Shown here: positions 12,801 through 22,524 of the stretch, one piece after another
Numbering within the stretch: the first letter of the stretch is position 1
Layout: each line of letters begins with the position of its first letter
Position numbers and translations under genes: made by a program
The notes under the pieces: model-generated
What the model was told of the DNA's origin: nothing
The model's input: the letters and a program-made list of their open reading frames with translations, nothing else
The model's database searches: none
Assembly (NCBI GenBank): GCA_943735955.1
Contig: OX030957.1
Location: 8,639,844-8,703,843, forward strand
Direction of reading: 5' to 3'
From: Piscicola geometra
Taxonomy: Eukaryota > Annelida > Clitellata > Hirudinida > Piscicolidae
Length of the DNA stretch: 64,000 nt

Positions 12801-15800
12801 AGTACAATCAATAAGACAAACTACATGTGGGAAATTGGCAATGTCATAAAAAGTCTTTTTAATGGTGTCTTGATGAGTTACTGGATAAACTATATATTTA
12901 TCAAGTTTATTAACGATCGAATCAGTAACTTTTTTTATTTTTCGGCTTACACTTGGTTGACTAATAGTTATAGTTGAATCACCAATTACTTGCTGAAATG
13001 GACCGCAAGCAATCAATAATTTATTCATTGGTGAAATGGGATTATTTCTTTTTGTGTCGGCAGTTAATTCGTCTCTAAAGACACGTTCAATGTACACCAG
13101 TGATGCTCTTCTGAACCTAAAACGTTGAAAGAGCTCCTCATCATTGAATATTTGAAGAGGGTCATTTCTATCTCTTAAAGTCTTCTCTACAAATTGATAA
13201 CGCCTCAAAGTTTGTTTTTTTCTTAATAGTCGCGACATAATTAAATGGACAAAAAATTTAAAAAAATAGTTTAAAATTATAGGGTCTAATTATTTTATTT
13301 CATTAATTTTATTTTATTAATTTTTTAAATATTTTTTAATTGTATTTATTATATTTTATTTAATTGTATTTATTATATTTTATTTAATTGTATTTATTAT
13401 ATTTTATTTAATTGTATTTATTATATTTTATTTAATTGTATTTATTATATTTTATTTAATTGTATTTATTATATTTTATTTAATTGTATTTATTATATTT
13501 TATTTAATTGTATTTATTATATTTTATTTAATTGTATTTATTATATTTTATTTAATTGTATTTATTATATTTATTTATTCTTTTTAAAATTTTATTTAGT
13601 ATTCATAATATTGCTTAACGGTGGTACTAGGCATTGTTAAAAAATGATAGGTTTAAATGATGCGTTCAACAGTCTGTTACGCTAACAACCCACTTATTAA
13701 CAGCGCTGTTAATTTAAATGCTCTGTTAGCTCTTAATGACGTTTTGTGAATGCGGTCCCAGCAGTTTAATGGAATCCTCTTGTTTCTTGTTAAGAAGAAA
13801 ATGGCTTCATAAATTGAGAGGTTGTTCAAGTGAAGTCAGAATATCGCATACACACGACAAGTTTATAATTATTAAAATATTTTATCTGAAAAACTATGGT
13901 TAAATCGTTTAACATATTTCAAGTAATAAAAAATGTGTGAAATACTAAATGGAGAATAAACTGAAATATATCTGTGGGTCTTTTGGCATAATATCCTCCT
14001 CATTACGCCTTCGAAGCTTGTCATACAGTTCGCATCAAATTTAGTAAGCAATAATCACCAACAATCCTGGATACCGTTCCAAATGAATGATCTATAGTCT
14101 ATAGGCTATAGAACTCAGGCTAAACTTCTGCTATAGCCTTAGGCAGTTTTTCTGAGTTATCTTGATGTCATCTTTCTTTGAGCAACTGTTTAAACGTTTT
14201 TTTATTTTTGGCGTCTCACAGTTTTCGAGTTATTTCTACATCACTCTCACTTTCCATCTTCTGCACTCTCCTGTTTCTTCTACATCGTCCAATTCTGAAG
14301 CTCTACATTAGTTCTTTAGTCATCAGTGTGTTCAGTTTTCTAAAAATTAACGCGGGTTTCATGACACAAAGCCCTTCTTTGCGACAGTTCAAGATGTTTT
14401 TTACTTAATTTTCACTTTGATTTTTTTGCGTATACTCCACATTTTAATGCCGCTGTGAACTTTTGTGAGATTTTCCCATTTCGACTGCATTGGAAGGTTT
14501 TAGAGGCTATCTACCTGTCTCTAATTTGTTGATTCAACATACGGGGCCATCTGTTGAGAGGAACGGGCAGTGTCATGGGTTTCCTCCAAGGCATTTTTGT
14601 GTCAAGAAGCATTCTGCAAACTTTGAGACGGAAAGATTGTGTAGTCACCATCGTTAAAATTGTTATTTTCTATAAGTCCCCGATATCTGTTGCTTAAAAA
14701 ATGATCCATCATTCTACTCTGCAACATTCATCCGCTGCAAAAACAACCACACTACCATCGACACACTACAGTTTTTTGCTTTAAATAATCAAACACTATA
14801 CTGCAACAACCACCACACCACACCATCATCGACACAAAACCACCGACTCACCGACACACCACACCACTACACCACCATTAACGCACACTACACTACCATC
14901 GACACCCACCCATACAGGCTTTCTGTACATGAGTGACTTCTTGCACCAATGGCTCACAGCGACGCAGTACATCGCGCCCTTGATGGCGAACTTTGACACG
15001 CAGATAGGCAACGACTCTCACATCAGATTCTTCGACGACGGTAGGTCCTTCGCCGCTCAGCTTTCGATGAATACAGAATTCCATTTTTGAGATTTATAAC
15101 TTTGTTCTTTTCCATCTCCATTGCGCTCAAAAACGTCTTTTAATCTTGCATTAATATTATTTAATTGTTAATTATATTATTAATATTAATTTAGGTTACA
15201 ATGTAACATTGTAGAATTTATGTATTATTTTCTAGCAATTCAGTTTTCAGGATAAGTATTTTAATTCTTGTTTGTAAACTGCTCTGTGCAGGCAAGATGT
15301 TCGTCGTATGGTGGGAAAACATTCACTTGCAAGACGAGACCTCAGGTATCTTCATCATCATCATCCTCCACCTCCTCTTCATCATCATCATTACATCATC
15401 ATCATCTTCACCACCACTTCCATCATCACCATCACTACCTCTATCACGCCTTCATCCCCCATCACCGCCACCCCTATCACCGCCACCCCTATCACCGCCA
15501 CCCCTATCACCGCCACCCCTAACACCGCCACCCCTATCACCGCCACCCCCATCACCGCCTTCCAACCACACACCCCTCACCAGGCCACTACAGTTTCCAG
15601 GCACAACTGCACGCGAACGGCACGGTGGTCTTCTGCTACAAGGACCTTCCGATCAAAAACCCCACCAGCATGCCCTCGAACAGACACCCCGTCAAGGTGG
15701 GCCTCTCGGACGCCTACTACATGGACAAGCCCACCAACACCGGTGGGTGTGTTGGCGAGGGTGGGTGGGTGTGTGGTTGCATGGGTGGGTGTGTGGTTGC

Positions 15801-18800
15801 GTGGGTGGGTGTGTGTTTGCGAGGGTGGGTGTGTGTTTGCGTGGGTGGGCGTGGTTGCGTGGGTGGGTGTTTGTTTGCGTGGGTGGGTGTGTGTTTGCGT
15901 GGGTGGGTATGTGGTTGCGTGGGTGGATGGGTGTGTGGTTGCGTGGGTGGGTGTGTGGTTGCGTGGGTGGGTGTGTGGTTGCGTGGGTGGATGGGTGTGT
16001 GTTTGCGAGGGTGGGTAGGTGTGTGTTTGCGTGGGTGGGTGTGTGTTTGCGTGGGTGGGTGTGTGTTTGCGTGGGTAGGTGTGTGTTTGCGTGGGTGGGT
16101 GTGTGTTTGCGTGGGTAGGTGTGTGTTTGCGTGGGTGGGTGTGTGGTTGCATGGGTGGGTGTGTGTTTGCGTGGGTGGGTGTGTGGTTGCATGGGTGGGT
16201 GTGTGTTTGCGTGGGTGGATGTGTGGTTGCATGGGTAGGTGTGTGTTTGCGAGGGTGGGTAGGTGTGTGTTTGCGTGGGTGGGTGTGTGTTTGCGTGGGT
16301 AGGTGTGTGTTTGCGTGGGTGGGTGTGTGTTTGCGTGGGTGGGTGTGTGTTTGCGTGGGTAGGTGTGTGTTTGCGTGGGTGGGTGTGTGTTTGCGTGGGT
16401 GGGTGTGTGTTTGCGTGGGTGGGTGTGTGTTTGCGTGGGTAGGTGTGTGCTTGCGTGGGTGGGTGTGTGTTTGCGTGGGTGGATGTGTGGTTGCATGGGT
16501 GGGTGTGTGTTTGCGTGGGTGGATGTGTGGTTGCATGGGTAGGTGTGTGTTTGCGTGGGTGGGTAGGTGTGTGTTTGCGTGGGTGGGTATGTGATTTCGT
16601 ATGTGGGTGTGTGGGTATATGGGTGGGGGGGTTGGTGATGGGTCGTTGTATGGATGGGATGTGTGTTGGTTTAATAGTGTATGTGTGCATGGGTGATGCA
16701 TAGTGTATGGACCAATGGTCCATTGGACCATACACTATAGGATGAATACAATTAAATGCATGGGTGCAGTGGATGTAATGCAATGGGTGGGTGGAATGCG
16801 TGGTGTATGGGTGCTGGAGATGTGTGGGCAGAGGTGTGTGGGCAGTGCGTGGGTACAATGAATGGGTTCAATGGATGGAGGCTGCTTCGTGTTGATAGTG
16901 ATCATGAGCGCATGCATTGGATTGTAAGGGTGTAGCCCCTTAAGGATTTATGTTTGAATTATGCTTATTTCCTATTTTACCAAAATATAAATATTTGTTA
17001 TTAATTCTTTTATTTAAACATCTTTTATTTCCATTTTGAATTTTATTTAAAAATAACTTTTAAATGAATTCTTTATAATACGACAACACTCTCACAGCCT
17101 ATGTTGAATAGTTAGCACCCTTAGTTGCTCCTTGGTTGACGTTAGTTCCCAGTGTCTTCATCACTTGCACATTAACTCCTCTAATTTACCATGATTTTCT
17201 GACCAATCACATTGCACTATCCTCATCCACCACTTTCACCATCCCTCTTCCATCACATTCTTTCTCTTCTTTCTATCACTCCCTCCATTCCACTGCCTGC
17301 CCCCATCATCCTTCTAATGCAAAAATCAACATTTATTTTGAAAATTTTGAACACATTATTTTCTAAAACACTATCCGTGTAACCATCCATCATCTTCACC
17401 ATTCACATCAACCATACAACCCACACCAACCACCACCATTCAACACTATCCAACACCAACCAAACCAACCATCCACACCAACTAACTAAACCAGACATTC
17501 AACAACAACCACACCAAACACATCATCCCACACTAACCACACTTGCCCACACCAACATAAACTATACCATCCACACCAATCACACTATTCACACCATCCA
17601 ACCCAACTTACACCATCCAACACCATCCCACCAACCATATCAACCACACCACTTCACCATCCACATCAACCACACTGTTCACCACTATCAACCATACCAA
17701 CCAACACCAATCAACCAACTACATTCCACACCATCCAACACCAAGCACACTAACATACACCAAGCACACCAACCATCCAACATTAACCCATACCATCCCA
17801 AACCAACCACACCAACAACACTAACCACACCATCGAACTTCAACCAACACAATCAACCACACCATCCACAACTACTCAGACTTGAAACAGCGCACCATCT
17901 ATGAGTACCATCGTGTTGAAATCAACATGAGTTTGATCGAGACCAACACCACCGTCATCATTACCCCCCTACCCAGTATACGTCTTCATCATTTTTTTCT
18001 ATTATTTGTTTTATTATTTCTATTATTGTTGTTTATTTTATAATTTTCATAATTATAAGAATAATAAGAGTTATTATTATTATTATTTATATAATTTTAT
18101 TTATTCTTATTAATATTTATATAATTTTTATTTATTATTATTAATATTTATATAATTTTTATCATTATCTTTATTTAAATAGAATTTTAAATCCATTATT
18201 TGCATATTGAGTGTGTAACGACTATCGTGAATAATTAATTGAATTATAATTAATAACTATTTGTGTTTAGTTTTCCACGCTACGCTTATCTAGCACACTT
18301 CAAACCAAACACAAAACACCACAACCATTACCACAACCATCACAGCGTGCGTGCAAATAAAGACGTGTGCTGCTTGCGTGGCTGCCCGTGTGGAACAGGC
18401 GTGCCAGTGGTGTTCGGCCCTGCAATACTGCTCTGATGGCATGGATCGTAAACGGCAGGAGTGGCTGCATTATGGCTGCAACAAGAAGGTGTGGCTTGCT
18501 TGGTGGTTGGGGTTGGTTGGTAATGATTGGTGGTGACTGGAGTGGTTGGTGGTATGTTATTGTTGTGGTGAAGTGTGGTGAAGTGGTACCTCGTGATTCT
18601 CTGTGTGGTTGGGGGTGGTGCTTGGTTGATGTGGTGAATAGAGATGTTATATACTTAATCATTACAGAATGATAATTTGATGTTGATAAAACCATTCAGT
18701 TCGTCAGCAGAAGAGAGCAGTGTCAGCTGTTGGAGACGTGGCAAAGATCGATGGTGGCTGGGTTGGCAAGCGCCAATGCGGTGGCTTTTCTGCTTCTGAT

Positions 18801-19207
18801 GATGATCTTTGCCATCTGCTTCTCCTGCCTGGTGGCATGGCTTGTGTATGCTTACCGGCACCCTTCATCCCGTTCTGGAATCTGGCTCATTGAGGTGCTT
18901 GTTGTGGTTGCTCATTTTGTGGTTCTTGTGTGGTGCTTGTGAGTACGAAACGAAGAAATCACTCAAATTTAATTTATGTGTCGCATTACTTTAACTTTTT
19001 TTACGAGTATGTTTTTACCTTGTTGCATTTTTTAACACTACAAATCTTCTCATAGAGCCACCACCAACCCATCCACCTACACAGCACCACCCAGCACTGA
19101 TCAAGGGTCGAGTGCAGCAGTTGTTTGCCAGGCTGGGCAAGAACCTCAACAGTTCAAAGTACCGAGTTGCCATGCAACCAGAGGTGGAAAGTCTTGCTCA
19201 GATGTGA
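6834..19207 (+). CDS. Plexin-domain-containing receptor (PLXDC1/2-like), 11 exons
   Basis: Single-pass surface protein related to vertebrate PLXDC1/2 (TEM7 family). Exons: 6834-6900, 7057-7526, 7828-7953, 8280-8349, 14918-15040, 15292-15345, 15584-15742, 17880-17975, 18346-18488, 18700-18894, 19058-19207. All phases agree, giving 550 residues. In order: signal peptide (1-22), Ser/Thr-rich mucin-like segment (about 30-175), conserved extracellular domain with FYGH, LTATQYIAPLMANFD, NIHLQDE, HPVKVGLSDA and TIYEYHR, PSI domain (about 390-440: CQWCSALQYCSDG, RQEW), a transmembrane helix (about 456-486) followed by RHPSSRSGIWLIE, and a short cytoplasmic tail. Vertebrate members have about 500-530 residues. 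The linker between PSI and membrane is much shorter here, while the mucin-like part is at the N-terminus. The exon 3/4 junction is least certain; exon 4 could start at 8229, also in phase. The exon 4 donor is weak. Confidence 0.85.
8350..9811. other. intron 4 of PLXDC, 5' part
   Basis: AT-rich intronic sequence. Apart from a small GC-richer patch near 8,490-8,515 that could form a short hairpin, no gene, tandem repeat or transposon end is visible. Confidence 0.5.
9812..9894 (+). repeat. degenerate tRNA-like sequence (SINE head)
   Basis: An 83-base segment whose ends pair perfectly over 7 bases (GGCGACG with CGTCGCC). It has a good pol III A box (TGGCCTAGCGG at about 9,821-9,831) and a weak B box (TTTTGATTC). 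The T stem does not pair and the spacing after the first stem is wrong for a tRNA. It is better read as a tRNA-derived SINE head or pseudogene than as a functional tRNA. It lies in PLXDC intron 4. Confidence 0.45.
10091..10956 (-). CDS. secreted fucolectin/F5-8C-like protein with PAN-like C-terminus
   Basis: Two-exon gene inside PLXDC intron 4, antisense to it: exon 1 10860-10956, exon 2 10091-10764, phase-consistent, 256 residues. Exon 1 encodes a signal peptide (hydrophobic IIVIMIILIFVLVVNC). The first domain (about residues 35-180) has the pattern of eel-fucolectin/tachylectin-4-type F5/8C lectins: LNKPAKQN, AYAVDGN, a Cys-His segment, WWLCD, VSVYGRNSFRFRLDNF and the closing LTICEIEAF. These proteins usually bind fucose or related glycans in innate recognition. 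The C-terminal 70 residues, with several Cys and GLECTLACFSMEGCWS, resemble a PAN/apple module. An in-frame Met lies 24 bases upstream (10,980) and could be the real start. Ligand binding is inferred only. Confidence 0.75.
11342..11887 (+). CDS. Harbinger-encoded Myb/SANT-like DNA-binding protein
   Basis: Accessory gene of the Harbinger element. In this superfamily the Myb-like partner helps the transposase enter the nucleus and bind the ends. Two exons, 11342-11503 and 11633-11887, join in phase for 138 residues. Visible signature: basic start DKKRRRK, then FNDEEKWSLVEFFEENK, NAAWKE|IVNEV across the splice junction, and LWNNLLRKSKKEI, which fit the helix pattern of the Myb/SANT-like domains found in transposons. 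After residue 100 the frame runs into a less typical sequence (GVSVIIISPIS onward), so the C-terminus may be shifted or truncated. Confidence 0.65.
12237..13238 (-). pseudogene. HARBI1-like Harbinger transposase with premature stop
   Basis: DDE nuclease that would excise and insert the element. The first 275 residues are open. The triad of this family is present: D144 (LIDCTHI), D219 (GDSGYP) and E255 (IEQVFGRWKEGF). The N-terminal helix-turn-helix region has ISQPSVSRKI. A TGA at 12411-12413 interrupts the frame. The same frame then continues to 12237 with VIGACAVLHNLG, the usual end of these proteins, so about 58 C-terminal residues are cut off. Around residue 75-80 (LLIACGPFQ) a few residues of the family pattern seem missing. 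It is convergent with the Myb-like gene, as is common in Harbingers. Confidence 0.85.
13338..13575. repeat. 24-bp AT minisatellite inside the Harbinger
   Basis: About ten nearly identical tandem copies of a 24-base unit made only of A, T and one G per copy (key part TTGTATTTATTATATTTT). It lies between the transposase start and the right terminal repeat of the Harbinger element. The uniformity suggests recent expansion. Confidence 0.9.
13765..14740. other. intron 4 of PLXDC, 3' part
   Basis: Intronic sequence of mixed composition. A short palindrome-like stretch of CTATAG repeats occurs at 14,090-14,150. No coding exon or transposon end is recognisable. Confidence 0.5.
14741..14917 (+). repeat. 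CA/CCA-rich tract before PLXDC exon 5
   Basis: About 180 bases built of irregular ACCACAC, CATCGACAC and similar words, ending at the acceptor ACAG of exon 5. The same C/A bias precedes several other PLXDC exons. It takes the place of an ordinary pyrimidine tract. Confidence 0.7.
15346..15583 (+). repeat. CAT and 15-bp C-rich tandem repeats filling PLXDC intron 6
   Basis: The 238-base intron starts with CATCAT/CACCAC microsatellite. It continues with about six copies of a 15-base unit (CACCGCCACCCCTAT, about 15,463-15,560) up to the acceptor CACCAG. Long open frames over this region on both strands are produced by the repeats and are not genes. Confidence 0.85.
15743..16620 (+). repeat. G/T-rich minisatellite starting at the PLXDC exon 7 donor
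   Basis: About 870 bases of tandem units (roughly 22-28 bases; core GTGGGTGTGTGTTTGCGTGG) with small variants. The exon 7 splice donor GTGGGTGTG is itself the first unit, so the array supplies dozens of donor-like copies. It continues as degenerate G/T-rich sequence to about 16,930. Several open frames longer than 200 codons on both strands here are repeat artefacts. Confidence 0.9.
16701..16737. repeat. 37-base near-perfect palindrome
   Basis: The sequence starts TAGTGTATGG and ends CCATACACTA, with CCAATGG and CCATTGG between them. Only three single bases break the perfect dyad. It could form a cruciform or RNA hairpin. It lies in PLXDC intron 7 after the G/T-rich minisatellite. Confidence 0.8.
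17385..17879 (+). repeat. C/A-rich degenerate repeat before PLXDC exon 8
   Basis: Nearly 500 bases made of ACCAACCACACCATCC-like words with almost no G, running to the acceptor of exon 8. It is roughly complementary in composition to the G/T-rich array at the other end of the same intron. Confidence 0.8.
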
Positions 19208-20290
19208 GCCATGTACCCTATCGTTGCCGTGGTGGTGGTCGGTCATTGAGTAGGTGTGCCAGATTCTCTGACGGTGAAACTATTCTCTGGGGGTTTATCA
19301 TCACTCGTGTGGTTGTTATTTGCGTGGTGGGTTGGTAGTTGAGGTTTGTGAAATGGTTTGGTGGTTATTTGAAGGTGTTGTTGTATCTAAATGATATTTT
19401 TAATGTTTTTTAATCTTTCAAATGTTCTTTTGAAAATCCGGACCATCTTTTAAACGCTTGTTCGTCGTTCGATTCTGCATATGTTATGGAAATCTACTCT
19501 TTTGCATTTTGTTTGTTTTTTGTTTTAGTATTTTTCCACTTTGGCGTTGTTTTTAGGTTTGCAATAGAAACTGTTTTCATTGAGGAGTTTATAAAACTGT
19601 TTATTTAGCTCTTAGTATCAGAAAGATGATAAAATCTGTAATAAAAGTATGTTTTATAATATTTAATTTATTTAAAACTTTTAATCATTTCTTCATTGTA
19701 AATATATTCTAAATTGTTCTGTCTACAGCGTTTAGTGTTACCTTCCCGAAATCCATCCATGATTGCCATCTTTTAAGATCTTTTTAATGTTATTCAAAAT
19801 ATATTTCTTTTCATGATGATCAAGAACCCACCATGACACTGTTCAGCAATATATCTCTCAAGTGAGACCAACCACACGAGGTTTGGCATGTATTTTGTGA
19901 TGACAACTGATTGACGTATGACATGAGTGAATATTGTGTAAAATTTAGTTTTTGTAAGATTAAATGTGTTAGTTACCACAGTTGTAAATCCTAGAGTTTT
20001 TATTGGAAAATAATTTCGATGCAATTTCACAAGGTATCATTCATTCGCACAAGAAAGAAGAGGAATAAACTAGCTGAAAATGCTCTCATATCGCCATCAC
20101 ATACTTCAAGATCTATATAAGACTATATATAAGTCTATATGTAAAGGGTATTGAAAACTAGAATTAAATGTTTCTATGACCGGAATAAACATTTCTGATT
20201 TTTTTGGCGTTTTGGATAATATTTAAAGGTCGCTCAAGAAAGATGAAAATTCAATATGTTGAAGGATATGATGCAATCGACGCAACTAGT
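19208..20290. other. PLXDC 3' flank and AT-rich intergenic DNA
   Basis: After the PLXDC stop there is about 180 bases of G/T-rich sequence, then AT-rich DNA. A plus-strand AATAAA at 19,640-19,645 is the best polyadenylation candidate. Nothing else is recognisable up to the LINE. Confidence 0.5.
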
Positions 20291-20324
20291 TTATGACCAC
20301 TTTATGTTTTTGGCGTCCTTCAGT

Positions 20325-22413
20325 CTAAGTAGACAATGGACTTGCGCCGAGGGAGAACTTTTCGCTGTGGTTTTGTCGCTGCTGGTTGTTGTTCTCTGAT
20401 GGTTGTTGTTCTTTGTTAGTTGTTGTTCTCTGATGGTTGTTGTTCTTTGTTGGTTGTTGTTCTCTTTTGATTGTTGTTGGCTGTTGGTTATTGTTGGCTG
20501 CTGGTTGTTGGTCGCTGTTGGTTGTTGCTCGTCTCTGGTTGTTGCTCGCTGCTGATTGTTGGTGGCTGCTGGTCGCAGATCGCTGCTGTTTTTCTTTTCT
20601 GCGGAAGCGCTTTTCACTGGCAAGCCGACGAATCTCTGCTTCCCCCGCTTCTAGTCCCATGCGCACAGCTTGCCTCCATCTGCTTTTATCTTCAGCAAGC
20701 GATTCCCAGGTGCTGACGTAGATCTCTGGAGATTTTAGATCGCGCTTGCAGACGTCCTTGTAGCGAAGGTATGGCCTGCCAGTTGCTCTCCAGCCTGAAG
20801 CAAGCTCGCCGAACTGCACGTCTTTGGGAAGTCGAATATCATCCATCCGACGTACATGTCCTAACCATCGGAGACGTCTTTGACGAAGAAGAGTGGTCAT
20901 GCTTGGAATGGCTGCCCTCGCCAACACCTCGTTGTTTGTGACGCGGTCTTGCCATGAGATTCCGAGCATGCGTCGAAGACACCGCATGTGGAAAGCGCTC
21001 AATCTTTTTTCCTGGTATGCATATAGTGTCCAGGATTCACTGGCGTAAAGGAGAGTGCTCAGAACACATGCCTTGTACACAGCTATCTTTGTCTTTATTG
21101 TCAGCATCTTGTTGCTCCAAACTCTTGGTGACAGCCTGGCAAAGGTTGTCGAAACTTTGCCGATCCTCTGGTTCAGTTCTGCAACTAGTGAGTAGTCATC
21201 AGTGATTGTCGAACCAAGGTAGGTAAACTGGCTGACGCCTTCCAGAGCATGATAGTGATGTGAGGTCATTCGGCGTGCTGTGCCATCACCTGTGTTTTCT
21301 TGAGACTAATTTGTAGGCTAAACTCATCGCATGCCTTGGAAAACCTGTCGAGCAGTCTTTGCAGTTCTGCTTCAGTGTGGGCGACCAGTGCTGCATCATC
21401 CGCAAACAGCATGTCTCTTATCGTCAATTTTCGTATTTTGCTGTTTGCCTTCAGACGAGCCAAGTTGAAAAGACTGCCATCTGATCGGGAATGAAGATAT
21501 ACGCCTTCTGTTGATGCTCCAAAGGCACGTTTCAGCATAACAGCGAAGAAGATGCCGAAGAGGTGGGAGCGAGAACACAGCCTTGTTTGACGCCACTGCG
21601 GATTTCAAAAGCACTTGATGTCGATCCATCGTACTGCACAGTGCTTTTCATATTGTCGTGAAACGACTTCATCACGCTCAGGAGCTTTGGTGGGCAGCCA
21701 ATCTTTGCCAGAATGTTGAAGAGTCCATCCCTACTGACAAGATCAAACGCTTAGGTCAGGTCTATGAAAGCTAGGAAAAGGGGTTTGTGTTGTTCTCTGC
21801 CTTTTTCTTGCAGTTGTCTGAGTGTGAAGATCATATCTATGGTTGACCTTTCTGCGCGAAACCCAGCTTGTGATTCTGGATACACCCTATCAGCAAGCTT
21901 CTGTAATCTTTTTAGGACTACACGTGCGAACACTTTGGCCACGACACTGAGGAGAGATATTCCTCTGTAGTTGTTGCAATCACTTCTCTCGCCCTTGTTC
22001 TTGTATAAAGTGATTATTTTGGCGTCTCTCATGTCCTGAGGTACAGTTCCTTCTTCCCAGCATTGGCAGAGGAGACCGTGCAGTTGTTCTAGGAGGGCTG
22101 TGCTTCCGCATTTGATGACTTCTGGTGGTATGCCATCAGCCCCTGGAGCTTTCCCTGAAGACAAACTTTCAAAAGCCTTCTTTAATTCTGTAACACTGGG
22201 CTTTTCATCTAGTTCCATCATGAGTGGAAGAGTTTCAACTGCGGCAAGGGCTTCATCACTCACGTGATTCTGCTTGGAGTATAGGTCGGAGTAGTGTTCT
22301 ACCCAGCGGTCCATCTGCTTGCACTTATCGTCTATGATTGCACCAGTGGCAGACTTGAGTGGGGCTATAGTCTTCATAGTGCGACCTGTGGCTCTTTTAA
22401 TGCCGTCGTACAT
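20325..22413 (-). pseudogene. LINE reverse transcriptase and C-terminal region, broken
   Basis: RT domain in three open pieces. The first (21,751-22,413) has LSSGKAPGADGIPPEV, NYRGISLLS and QAGFRAERSTIDMIF. It ends at a TAA replacing the lysine before AFDLV. The second (21,266-21,538) carries the catalytic LFADDAALVAH (FADD at about 21,395-21,406). The third (20,325-21,269) has TYLGSTI, KACVLSTLLYASESW, WLGHVRRM and WESLAEDKSRWRQ. Its last 90 residues are N, Q and T repeats, produced by a GTT-rich minisatellite at 20,385-20,580. The element cannot make a functional RT. Confidence 0.85.
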
Positions 22414-22524
22414 GCCCTTGATGTCTCCAGTGTCGGATGATTGTTGAATCTTTTGGCATAGCTGAAGCCAGTAGTCATTAGCGCATTTTCTTGCTAATTT
22501 CTGAACTGCACTCTTGGAGAATCT

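Larger units (their letters stand above)
11074..13758. mobile_element. Harbinger/PIF-type DNA transposon
   Basis: A 2.7 kb element with imperfect terminal inverted repeats: CCGTATTCACAAA on the left and its relative CCGCATTCACAAA on the right, read inward from the other strand. CAGCAG flanks both ends (11068-11073 and 13759-13764), compatible with the CWG-type target duplication known for some animal Harbingers. It contains the two genes typical of autonomous Harbingers: a Myb/SANT-like protein (plus) and a HARBI1-like DDE transposase (minus). The transposase carries a stop codon, so this copy is probably inactive. It sits in PLXDC intron 4. Confidence 0.85.

Noticed and set aside
15268..16858. 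Many long open frames (up to 388 codons) on both strands
   Set aside because: They are the translation of minisatellites in PLXDC introns 6 and 7; true exons there are short and in a fixed frame.
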